This document shows, piece by piece, positions 10,820 through 22,373 of a stretch of 64,000 bases of DNA (the stretch's first letter is position 1; every line of letters begins with the position of its first letter). The DNA is from Moniliella sp. 'wahieum' (Eukaryota; Basidiomycota; Moniliellomycetes; Moniliellales; Moniliellaceae): positions 1 through 64,000 of the forward strand of contig RSEE01000156.1 in the NCBI GenBank assembly GCA_003971905.1. Direction: 5' to 3'. Under the pieces are notes generated by a model, which saw only the letters and a list, made by a program, of their open reading frames with translations, ran no database searches and was not told where the DNA came from. The position numbers were made by a program, and so were the translations under genes.

Positions 10820-13800
10820 ATGCTCCACAGCCCACATCCGCGCCCGCCATCCCGCGCCCCCGCTGCCGCCCTCCTACGCGCAACTAGCGTCCTTGCTGCC
10901 CACCCTCCCGCCCTCCCCCCCTCCTTGCCGCTGCCTCCACCACCTCCACTGCCTCCACAGCCCCCGATGCCCAGGCCGAGGTCCTCGCCCTTATTGTCCA
11001 AGCCTCGGCCCAAGAAGCAGCAGCCCAAGGGCTGGTCCAACGGAAGCTATGTGGTGGGCCACGCCACGCGCCAAGTCTCGCGGAGCCCTACCTCGCTGCC
11101 CTCGGCCTCACTCCTGCTCCCGAACTACTGACTCGGCCTGCTGCCCCCCCCGCCGCTGCGAGCCTGCCAGCTGTGGCTGTGACAGTGAGCACCCCTGGAG
11201 CAAGCTCCGAGACCAGCGGCACCTCCCCTCTCCCTCCCGCCAGTGTGGATAAGCGACAGTGGTACGAGTCGGACCCTATTGCCGACCTCAAGCTGGGTGG
11301 AGTGCCGAGCATGCCCCTCATGCCAGGCCCTCAGCTGCAGATGCTGCCACCCCCCGACTCGCCCGAATTTATGCTGGAGCATTTCTCCAAGATGGCCGCT
11401 ATTGGCCGGGCTGCTCGCTTGGCCCAGTCGCCTCTGCCAGCCAAGGCCAAACCGGCCACCTCCAACACCCCCACCGCCACCCCAGATCTGTCCCATCCAC
11501 CAGCCTATGCTGCCTCCTCCTCTTCCTCTCCGAATGCAGCCCCATCCCCCGTCCCCTCTCGCTCCACCCGTGCTGGTTCCGCTGTTGCTGAAAGACAACG
11601 ACGCACACCTGCCACAAAGCTTTTCCCCTTCCAGGTGGTCCAGACGCCCAACGGTACTGCACAGGCTGGATGGTGGATCCCCCGGACGCCCTTGATGGCT
11701 CCAGCAAGCCTACCAGTACTGATGCACCTTACTTCCAGCCTTCGTACGTGTCTCTGCCCTCATTACCATGCACTTGGACGTTGTTCTTTTTGTGTTCGTT
11801 GATGCTGACAGTGAACTCTCTTACCCCGATACCGTTACCTCGATACCAACAGGTACCGCACTCTGAGCCAAGAAGAGTTTTCCGCTTTGGCTAGCTTTGC
11901 TGCCTGCACAACCGCCGCTCTGACGCGCCGAGTGGCCACGAGGGACCCTGATTCACCCTCTGCCTTCCTCCCCCTCGACCCCGAGGAGCAAGCCGACCTG
12001 ATCAACCAGCTCAAGGCCTGGGCTGGACTTGAAGGTGATGAGAAGCAAGAAGCAGCGCTTAAGTTCCTCGAGGAGCGAAAACGGCAGAGTCTTGCGCCTT
12101 CCTTTCTCCATCCCGCCTCCAATGATGATTCAGAGAGCGAAGCGCGTGTCTATCCAGCCTACTTCCCACCCGACTTTGCCAGCCACTACCAAGCACTTCT
12201 ACGGGCTTTGACCGAAGGGTACTATGAGCGCATCCATCTCGAGGACATTGACCGCGCTAAAGAACGAGAGAAGCACAACGCAAATCCTGTTGGGTCAGCG
12301 GCCCAACCTCCCACATCATCCTCCGCCTTTCCCTTCTCTGCCGCTCCCGCAGCGGAGACGCAAGAGCAGAAACTTCTTGTGGTACGCAAAGCCCTGGAGG
12401 GCCAGAATGATGCGTTGTATGGCATGCCCGGCCCCGCGTACAGCACTTCGAACGTGTACCCCACCCTTCCCCAGGAGCAAGATCCGGCAATGCTGATCGT
12501 CACAGGGGCGACGGCGAGCCAATCGGACATAGGGTCCGAGTTAGTCCGAGACAAGCTGCTCCAGTTTGCTCATCACCTGTATGCTACCTCTCTGCCGGGA
12601 ACCAAGACGCTGCATCCTACTTTACTCCCTTTGCTTCACGTCCTCCATGGTCTTCACCCCGCTCCATCTGCCCACGCTGCTTCTTTTCGTGTGCCTACTA
12701 TACTGCGGGCGATTACCATGGCTCGCTCTGGTACAACACCCTCATCCTGCGCCTCGATCCAAAGTACGTGGAGGCAATGAGCAACATTGGTACTACTCTC
12801 CGGTCTCTGGGCCGGTGGAACGAAGCGGAACAGTGGTGGTGGCGCGCGATTCACATCAAGCCAGGGTACTGGGACGCGTACGACAATTTGCTTGGCGTAC
12901 TCTGCTCCCAACGACAAGAAGAGGCGCTGGTTCTTTACTGTCCCCACTTGGTACGCAGGCTGGCGTCGAAAGTTCGGCCCTACCCTACCCCCTGTCGACT
13001 TGCCCGCAACGACACCCAAAGTCGTTATGGGACACGCACGTTTCGACCAGGCTCTGGCGCTTTGTGAGTTGGTGGAGCAGCACGTTACCGGACAGACCTC
13101 CCCAGGCATCGCTACGTGCCCCACTGCGTTGCCGGCGGTTCAGATCCCACGACTGCAAAACCTATACTACACCAAGGGCAATCTCAAGTACGTCATGGCC
13201 AATTACTCGAACCAAGAGGCTGCCAAGGAGTACGAACACGCAGTCGAGCTCGTCCTCTCGCCTTTGCCCTCGCTCGCACGCAACTTGCGCGATTTGGTGG
13301 TGGCCACTTGTATTGGCGCCATTCTTACTTTCGCGTCGACGTGCCGGGCTGTCCCGATGCCCCATTACGTCTGGCCAATGCACTGGGCATCAACCTGGCT
13401 GATCCCTTGCAGGCCCAGATGGTGGGCCGGGGTAAATATGAGGCACTCTTGCGGGAAGGATTGGTGAGCGCCGTGCACCGTGGTGGTGATGCTTTTGGTT
13501 CACACTTTGCTCGAAATGGGCAGGGGCTACCTCCCCATGGTCCTCTTAACCCCGCCAGCTGCTGCCACATTAACGGCTGTGCTCTTCGAGTCGACCCATG
13601 GGTATCTCCCTTCGCTTGTCCAACAGGGTCGGGGGGACGCGGCGGCAGTCAGCACGTCGGTTCAGGCGTCCAACAGCGCCTTGTCGACGGTGCTCATCAC
13701 CCTGTCCAAGCTCTACCAGGATGCAGTTTCGAGCCTGGCCGCGGGACCGCATGCTGCGTTAACATTGGCTGGCATTCCTCCGAGTGTGTCGCTGCTGCTG

Positions 13801-16493
13801 CCCATGTACTATCTTGCTCTCTCGGTTCATCCCTCGGCTTCCACATGTAACAACCTCGGGATCATCCTTTCCTCCATCCCCGTCTCTACCACCATCTATG
13901 CCTCGGGACAAGCCAAGATGGTGTCGGGCCAGACCTTGGCGTTGCACTACTACCAACACGGCCTTCACTTGGACCCCAATCACCCCCATCTCTACACCAA
14001 CCTGGGCAGCTTGATCAAAGAACTGGGCAACCTCCCGGAAGCGATCCGGATGTACACCAAGGCGGTCGAGTGCAACCCAGTGTTTGATGTGGCACTGGCC
14101 AACCTGGGCAACGCAATCAAAGATCAAGGCCGGACCCAAGATTCAGTAGTCTATTACCGTCGTGCTGTGGCAGCCAACCCCAACTTCCCTGAGGCCTTGT
14201 GCGGACTGGTCAATGCGCTGTTGGCCATTGCTCGTGGGAGGACGTGTACGGAGGACCGAGGTTGATGGACCGGGTGGTGCAGCTGGTCAACCGACAGCTG
14301 GACGAAGGGAGAGTGTATGGGGCCGGTCTGCTGCCTCGGATGCTCCGCCACAAGTTTGGCTCACTCGGATCTTGGCCACATTTGGCGACTACTCGCCGTT
14401 GGCCCAGGCCGAATGGGGTCGGAAACTTGAGGTCCTCTTTGCTTCGTCCCCCTTGTCCGTCCAGGGCGCTAGTGCCCGTCCGGTGATGGCAGAAGGATCG
14501 TTCTTGCTTCGTGTGGCGGAACGTGGTGCGCGACGGGCCATGCGGCGATGGTACCTTGACTGTGCCAGGGCGAGCCAACAACAGAATACACTGATTGTTC
14601 CGCAGCGGCAACTGCACAAAGCGCACAAGTACCCTCGCATTCCGTTGCCGGCACGGATGGTGTCGGTGGGTGGTACCGACGGTGCTGCCGTTCCATACGT
14701 TTACCTATCCCCTCCCTGCCCGGCAAATCCGGTTGATCTGTCACCGCAGTGCGCTCCGTATCTCGCACGCCACCTTGGCCCAAGGGTGGGTCCCACACAC
14801 GTGTATCCCCCGCCGGCCATGCCATGGGGCGACTCAAGGTGGGCTACATCAGTTCGGACTTTAACAACCATCCGCTTGCCCATTTGATGCAGAGTTGTTT
14901 TGGCATGCATGACCATACGCGATTCGAAGTATTTTGCTATGCCACCACGCCGCCGGACGGATCGCCGTACCGGCGCAAGATCGAGGCGGAAGCCGAGCAC
15001 TTTCTCGATGTGTCGGGCTGGGCTAACGAGGTGTTGGTCCAACGGATCGTTTCGGATGGCATCCACATCTTGGTCAACCTCAATGGCTACACCAAGGGCG
15101 CGCGGAACGAAGTGTTTGCCGCTCGGCCGTCGCCGTCCAGGTAGAGTTTATGGGTTTGCTGGGGCCTTGGTATCAGGCTGGACGATTGGATCGTGGCTGA
15201 TCCCATTGCTTGTCCTCCCGAAATGACGTCGCCCACCCAAGCCCGCTTGGCCAGCTCTTCCTCTTCTTCCCTGGCCAGTGCGGCGGATTTTGTAGGGGAC
15301 TTGGACCCCGAGGGAGCACGAGAGGATTGGGTGTACAGCGAACGGTTCATCTACATGCCCCACTCGTACTTTGTTACCGACCACAAACAAGGCTTTCGCG
15401 AGCCCGAAACCAACTTGCCCCTATCTTTGCCCCTTACGCCCGATGCGCTTTGGGCCGAAGAGGAACGCAAACGATGGTTGGCACGACGGGAACTGTTCCC
15501 CCACCTGCCAGAGGAGTATGTCATCTTTACCTGTTCCTGCCAACTGTACAAGATTGATCCTACCTTGTTTGACTTATGGCTGCGCATCCTTCGTCGCGTC
15601 CCGCACTCTATCTTGTGGCTACTCAAGTTCCCCGCCGCAGGCGTGGACCACTTGCAACGCGCCGCCCGCTTGAGCGCCGGGGACGACGTGGCAGCGCGCA
15701 TCGTATTTACCGACGTGGCACCCAAAGACGTCCACATCCACCGCGGCCGCATCGCCGACTTGTTCCTCGACACGACCGAATGTAATGCCCACACGACCGC
15801 GGCCGACGTACTCTGGTCCGGCACACCCGTGCTCACCTGGCCCAAGCACCACCACAAAATGTGCTCGCGCGTCGCAGCGTCCATTGTGACCGCGACGGGC
15901 ACAGGCGCGCAGTTGGTCACCCACTCGGCCCAAGAGTACGAAGACCGCGCGGTCCAACTCGCCTTGGGCGTGCGGTACACGTATTTGGACGCCTGCGGGC
16001 AGAAGGTGGTCCCTCTTCCTACTCCTGCTCCTGCTTTGGTTCCTTCGGACCCGGTGGCTCCTTCCCCGCTTCGGCCTTGGCATGCAACCCTTCAGCTCCT
16101 ACGGCTGTCGCGCCCGGTGGCGTGCCCAGCGCAGGACGCCCCGTTCCTGCAGGCAATGCCGCCGTCGCTGGCACCAGCAACAGCAGCAGCAACTGGTTGG
16201 AGCACGTTACTTGCCGCGCGGCGCTGCGGCGCCGTGGCGGCGGTGACGCGGCAGGGCGAGGGCGAGCTGGTGGAGCTGCGTCGGTTCTTGTTCTTGTCGC
16301 GGGACTCGTCGGCGTTGTTTGACACGCAGGGCTGGATGCGCTCGTTGGAGCGCGGGCTGGAGGAGGCGTGGCGGCGCTGGGTCGCTGGCACGGATGCGGA
16401 GGATACGCCGAGTACCGCGCCTTGCCCCCGGACGCGCCGGAGCGCATCAGCCCGCACATCTGGGTCGACCAGCCGGTGCGGCCGAGTGGGTAG
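10820..16493 (+). CDS. TPR-containing O-GlcNAc transferase-like protein (GT41)
   Basis: Large glycosyltransferase family 41 protein related to OGT/SPINDLY, expected to move a sugar from a nucleotide sugar to Ser/Thr of proteins in the cytosol or nucleus. It has a Pro/Ala-rich N-terminus and a conserved fungal N-domain ([18 protein letters not shown]). TPR motifs cover about 12690-14230 ([58 protein letters not shown]). The catalytic region begins at [20 protein letters not shown] (14827), with [64 protein letters not shown] and [16 protein letters not shown]. One intron (GTACGT...CAACAG, about 11743-11851) is clear. Frame changes at several points in the TPR and linker regions are attributed to missing bases. 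The start is uncertain between about 10.5 and 10.9 kb. The stop is chosen in the frame ending [12 protein letters not shown]. Confidence 0.9.
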
Positions 16494-16726
16494 GCGAGGA
16501 TCCAATGGAACAGATCAGAGGCATGGGTACTGACTTGGTGATATATACTGGGAGGGATGGGGCACGTGATGCGGACACGTGATGGGGGCGATGCGAGTGC
16601 GTTAGGTAAGCAGCAGGCGTGGGAAGCGGACGGCGTGCGAGTGGGACAGGCGAGGACGAGGGCGTGCTCGTCGTGTGACCAGCGTGCTCCACGTCTGCTC
16701 GGCGCTGTCCTCGGCTTGTTGCTGCC

Positions 16727-19700
16727 ATGCCGCCGCCGCGCTCGTCCAGCGGCTCGGTCCACACGCCCGGACGCGTCCTGGACCACAGCACCTCCCCGCA
16801 CCTCTCCGCCTGTCCTTCCTCAGCTCCGAGCCCCACACGCGCACCAGCGCCTCCACCCGCTCCACCCGCGCCTCCACCCGCGCCTCCACCCCGCCCCCGC
16901 CCTCCCACTCCCGCTCCCGCCCCGCCTCGCCCCTCCTCTCGCCCCCACCACCGCCCGCCACGCACCCAGCCGCTCCGTCTCGCCCCTCTTCCCCGCCCCT
17001 CCCCGAGCTCGGCCTCGGCCTCACCCTCGGCCCCCCGCCCCCCGACGACTACTTCTCCTTCGTCTCCTCCTCGCCCCGCCCCGCCCCATCCGCATCACCG
17101 CCCACTCCATCGACAGCGCTCGCGAACAGCTTGCGCTGCCCACCGTACGTCCCCCCCCCGCCCCCTCCCGTGCGGATGAACACGCGCCATCTGACCTGCC
17201 TTCCCCCACCTTGTGCAGAACCCGTCTCCCATCTCGTCCTTTCCCGCATTGACAGCCCCCACCTAGTCGATTTCTTGCAAGAACACTGCCTACTCTTGCA
17301 CCGAGCCTCCTGTGCGTATCTTGCAGACCTTCTTCCTGCTCTCCCGTTTTGCTTTTCTTCTCCTTGCTGACCATCGTGGGCATGTGTTTCAGTGTGCTCA
17401 AGATCGATAGATGCCACCTTACCAAACTGCCTCTCTCCCTGGGGCTCTGCACGGTGCTGGAGGAACTCGACATTTCCCACAACCCGCTCCGAACTTCCTG
17501 CCTCGGTTGCCCACCTGCACACCCTCCGCGTCCTTCTCGCCGACAACGCGGGCTGGAGAGCCTGCCAAGCTGGCTGGGGGATCTGATCACCTAAGGTCTT
17601 GTCGGCCAGCCAAAATGCGCTGACTCATCTGCCGCCTACCTGCATCAACTTGTCCACCTCGAGCGTCTCAACCTCGATCGCAACCCTTGGGCTCCCTCTT
17701 GGGCCGTCGTGGCAGCCATCGTGCATGGCCCCCTGGACCGGCCTGACTTACCTTCGGCCAGTCGGTCGTCTGTCGCGCTCGACAGCAGCTGCGGAGAGGA
17801 TGAGGTTGACGTCGCCACCAGCCCGCCGTCTGTTGCGCCCAGCAAGACCACCTCGGATCTTGTCGGCGATGCGGCCCAAACGGTCGCTGGGGATCTCAAA
17901 CAGGGAGTCAAGGCCCAACGAAGCTCCATCTCTCTCCATGGCCTGGGCGCACGACGAGCCTCCAGTTCCAAGGGATTGAGCCGCCCTAACACGCCTGTAC
18001 AGTCGCATCCAAAGGCCGCCATTCGCTCGGCTTGTCCGACGAAAAGGACCGATCTAAATGGAGCTTTTCTGCGCAAGCCAAAGGGCCTCAAACTTGAGCC
18101 ACCGCCGTTGCCCTTCCCCTTCCCCCGCAGTCTGTCTAATACCTTTTTGGGCACACCCAAGTCCGAGCGTTCATCGCATTTGGATCTTGCTCCTGCTCCT
18201 GCTCCTGCGCCTTCGGCATCGGCATCGGCATCGGCATCGGCATCGGCTTCGTCTTCGGCCTTGGCTTCTACGTCAACCACTTGTCTTCCTTCAGGTGTGA
18301 CCGCCACTTCTTCCGCTCCTCTCACTCCCCTCGATATCCGACGCTTTTCAGGCTTCAACTTTTGGGAAGAGCTCTCCCATCCAACTCCAGGTCATCGGAA
18401 CTGGAATCTCCCTTAACACTCCATTCTGTTCTCCCCGACCGAGCGTCGATCGGAAAGTCGTCCCCTGTCACCCACACCATACCACCGTCCCGAAAAAACC
18501 GTTGCGTCACTCACACCTCAGTCATACCTCGGATTATGATGATGATGTCTGGACTCATCGACAGATGGTTGAACACCGAGCCGACATTAAACATCTCCTC
18601 TCTTACTTGCGTGATATGCACGACCTGCAGCTCGCTCAGCATGCTCACCAAGCCTCCACCCTCGCGCCACCCACCCTCCTTCCACCTCCTTTCATACCCC
18701 GTCCGATTTGCGGCGGTCCACAGGGCCCGAGCCTGATGTGTTGTCCCCACCCTTGTTGGCTGACGAGAAACGGCGCGACGACCCTCTGCTCCGAGACGGA
18801 TCATCGAGGAGATTATCACATCCGAAGAGTCGTACGTGCGCGGGATGCAAGAGTTTATGGATGTCTATGTCGCTGCGGCGCAACAGCCTGAACCTCCCTC
18901 GACAACTCCGACCATTCCGATGGCAGAGCAACATATCGTCTTTGGCAACTTGCCTGTTCTCTCTCATTTCCACACCACAACCTTTTTGCCTGCGCTGCAG
19001 GCTGCCAGCCAAGCCCTTGAGACGGACCCGACGGCTGTCGATGCTGCCGAACAGGTGGCCGAGGTTTCTTCATCATTCGGCCTTCTTCTCCATGTACACG
19101 ACCTACATTAACAACTGCGACTGGCCCAACACCTCGCGGCATTGTGGGATGCTCAGACGGTGCCTCCGGCCGTTGAGGCGCGGTTAGCAGCCCTGCTGCA
19201 CGCCCGACCTCGACCACCACGCCTGCCTTGTCACCCGTCACAACACCTATCGAACTGGTTTCCTCCTTTCGGCGCCGTCAGGGGACCTGTCTCGACCCGT
19301 TTCGCCTCTTACTCCATCCATGACCTCGAGTCTCACCACTTCCAGTTTAAACCCCGCAAGCCTGGCACCCCTCCTGACATCAGGCAAGTCGTCTCGCGTG
19401 TGGCTCTCGGCAAAAGTGCACGTAAGGCTCGGCAAAAGTACTTGCGCAAATGTGCTGCCGACCCACGTAGGACGCACATGTCCATCGAGTCGTACCTGAT
19501 GCTCCCGGTTCAACGCGTGCCGCGTTACAGACTACTATTGGAGGCTCTGGTGCGTGCCACGCCCGCCTCGGTGCCAGTTCTCGGTCGACGAGCATGGCCA
19601 GTACCGACCCATCGTCGTCCCTGTGCCCCATCCGGCATCAACGTCCACGCCCTTGGGCTCAGGACCGCTCCAGTCCAGTCCTCGCAGCGCCCTCATCTCT

Positions 19701-20602
19701 CTTTCGGAACCATGGATTGCCACGGCGGCCGCGTTTGTCTCGGTGATGGATGCCGCCGAGGCAGGCCTGGACATGGACTGGAACTTGGACCTGGTCTACG
19801 ATAGTCATCGTCACACCTCGTGCGTAAGCCCAACGAGCGCACCAAGGCGGTAGCCGTCCCAGCTGCCCCGCTCAGCCGGCTGGATCGGCATTGGTTCAAG
19901 TGCGTGAACTGGCGCATACCATCAACGAATCCAAGCGCTCCGCCGAGCAGACGCGACGCTTGACCGAATGGGCAGCTCGGATCGTAGGTAGCTTCCCCTC
20001 GCCGTTGGTCCAGCCGCACCGGCACCTGATCCGAGATGGCGTTGTGGTTCTGCGCAAGATGGTTCGGCTCGGGACGGAACCGCATCCGACTCGCCCCTCT
20101 GTCCTGCTGCCCACGCTGGAACAGACGGTGGTCGATCAACCTCTTGTGCTTCTCTTGTGCTCTGACCTGGCTGTCTTTCTCCAAGCTCGTCCTGACGGCG
20201 TACCGCTGCTGCGCGCGGGGGAAGAAGCTGCGGCCCAAGCCGCTGCGACCGAAGCTGTGGCTGGTCTGCCCCCTGCCCAAGGACCCACCTCCACGTCGAA
20301 ACCTGCATCTGCACCATTACTTCCGCCTCCTGACTCGGCAGGCCCGTTGCTCCAAGCGACGCAGATGGTGTTGGAGTTGTTTGCCGTGTTGCGTGCCGAT
20401 GGCTCTGCCATCCCCTTCCGCTTCCGCTTCCGCTACCGCTTCCGCTGCCACCGACGCACCGGCGTGTGTGTTTGGCCGCGTGGAACGCGTGGATAAGTTG
20501 ACGGTACGCATCGTGCACCAGTCCAAGCTGTTTTTGCTTTCGGCCCAGTCGGCCGGGGATGCAGAGGCTTGGGTCGCCGCGTTTCATCGTGCGCACGAGT
20601 GA
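16727..20602 (+). CDS. leucine-rich-repeat Rho guanine nucleotide exchange factor
   Basis: Predicted activator of a Rho/Cdc42-type GTPase. From the N-terminus it has a Pro/Ser-rich segment (MPPPRSSSGSVHTPG), a short leucine-rich-repeat block at about 17390-17700 (LKIDRCHLTKLPLSLG, VLEELDISHNPL, ESLPSWLGDLIT, ERLNLDRNPW) and a long Ser/Ala-rich linker. The DH domain lies at about 18790-19560 (EEIITSEESYVRGMQEFMDV, FGNLPVLSHFH, and the hallmark ESYLMLPVQRVPRYRLLLEA). A PH domain follows at about 19860-20600 (LVLLLCSDLAVFL, then KLFLLSAQSAGDAEAWVAAF). Introns near 17147-17218 and 17312-17391 use GTACGT/GTGCGT donors. Several frame changes follow the window-wide missing-base pattern. It starts 233 bases after the GT41 gene on the same strand. 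The LRR-DH-PH order is unusual; see findings. Confidence 0.85.
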
Positions 20603-21907
20603 TTCGTGATTCGTGATTCATGGCTTGCCTTCCAGTCTGAAATCAGGAATCAGGAATCGGGGATCAGGATCGTGGGGTTCCTTTTTTCATTCGTCGGTCG
20701 CCCCTTGTCTTTTGTCGTTCGTCGGTCGTCATTCGTCATTCGTCATTCGTCTTTTTCTTTCGTTTTCTGGCCTCTTTCGTCCGCTCTTTGCAAGCCTGGG
20801 GGTCCCTTTGCTGTATCTCCCTTGGCTTGCTGCTTCGCCCTCTTCTTTGCGGGCGCCTGGCTGTGTCGGTGCCCCCCCCTCATCCTCTTTCTTCTTTCGC
20901 GCTTCGCGTTTCGTGTTTTCGCGTTTCTTCCTTTTTCTTATCTTCCTGCCTTTCTTGGCCGTCGGCCTCTCATGCCCTGCTACGTCCCCGCCGCATCATC
21001 CATTCTCCATCCCTTGTTTATGAATATGACCCACCCTCCTTTGTGCGGTTCTCGGCCAACCCGCTTCACGACCCATCTCCCCCCGTGGTACCTGCGGGAT
21101 GCGACGATGCGATGCACCTCTGCTGCAGCACCTTTTTCTGTGTTTGGGGCTTCTGTCTGGGCTTCTTGGTTCTGCCTTCCCGCATTCTCTCCACCTGAGT
21201 TGTATGCGCCAAGCACTACGGACCAAACTCCGTGCCCTCAATACACTCCGTGCGCGTTCTGCTTGGACCTTCCCATCCCCTCGTCCCCTTTCCTCCCATT
21301 TTTTTCTCTACTTGCACTGGTACGGAAGAAAATAAAAAGAAACAGCTTTTCTGTCGTTTCGTTAGTTCTTGGAACACCCTCTCGTCCCCCTCCCGCTCCC
21401 GCTCCCCCGGCCTTATCTCTCGTTCTATACCCCTTCCCCCTTCCGCGATCTTTCTCTTACCCGGCGGCTGCCCTGGTGCTCTACTATCCCGTGCCCCGCA
21501 TGTTGCATTGCAGAACGCAAGCAGGCGGGGGCAGCTGGTGGGCCCCATATACGTCCGCCCACCGTGATGTCCTACGCCCTCTCCTTTCTCAATGCTACCT
21601 CATACCCTAGAATGCCTTCTCTTGTTTCGCTTATTGCTTGGTTTCCTTTGCTTCTCTTGCTTGGGTTCCGCGTTTCTTAGGTCCTGGCCAGTGACCAGTT
21701 CGCGTCCCCCGACCAGCCTCTCTCCTTTCTGCAGCGCTAGTGACAGACAACAGTTGCCTTTCCTCTCTTCTCGTTGTGGGGTTCGGGCTCGAGTTCGGGT
21801 TCTACTTCGAGTTCTACTTCGAGTTCTTCAGGGGGTTATGTAGTTGGTCTGTGTTTTTGTCTTGGCGTTTGAACGTTGAACCCACCCCATCATCCCATAT
21901 CCATCCA

Positions 21908-21931
21908 CCCCCCCCCCCCCCCCCCCCCCCC
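21908..21931. repeat. poly-C tract
   Basis: An uninterrupted run of about 24 C residues, continued by an interrupted C-rich stretch. Its length is unreliable given the homopolymer errors seen elsewhere in the window. Confidence 0.8.
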
Positions 21932-22343
21932 GCCCCCTCCCCCCGCCTGTTTCCCAGTCCTTCCTGTGTCGATTTACCGTCACTGTGGGGTGTCGGCATA
22001 TAATGCAGCATCATGGTTATCGATTATCCATCATCTTTGCACCTTGCATCATGCCTCAATCCTCCCTCGCCGCCTATACCCCTTTTACCTCTATAGTACC
22101 GTTGTGTACACGAGGTTAATGGATTGGATTGATTGGGCATGACGATGGCCTTTGGACGAAGAGGGGAAGTATTGAACTCGCCGAGGTCAAGGGACAGATC
22201 CCACAAACTAAGTCTGAAGTCAGGATGTCAGCCTACCACCTCCACAAATAGGCATCAGTCGATGACCGGTGGCCATGTCAGCGTGATTCCTGGACCGTTT
22301 CGGCATTAGTATTCCTTCCGTCGCAACTGTAAAATCCTGTCAT

Positions 22344-22373
22344 GGGGGGGGTCCCGAGGTGGGACCCCCCATG
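22344..22373. repeat. GC-rich perfect hairpin
   Basis: The arms GGGGGGTCCC (22346-22355) and GGGACCCCCC (22361-22370) are perfectly complementary around the 5-base loop GAGGT. The flanking CAT and ATG extend the symmetry apart from two extra Gs. It lies just upstream of a TATAAA-like element (22384-22390) in a gene-free region. It could be the edge of an old mobile element or a transcription-blocking structure. Confidence 0.7.
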
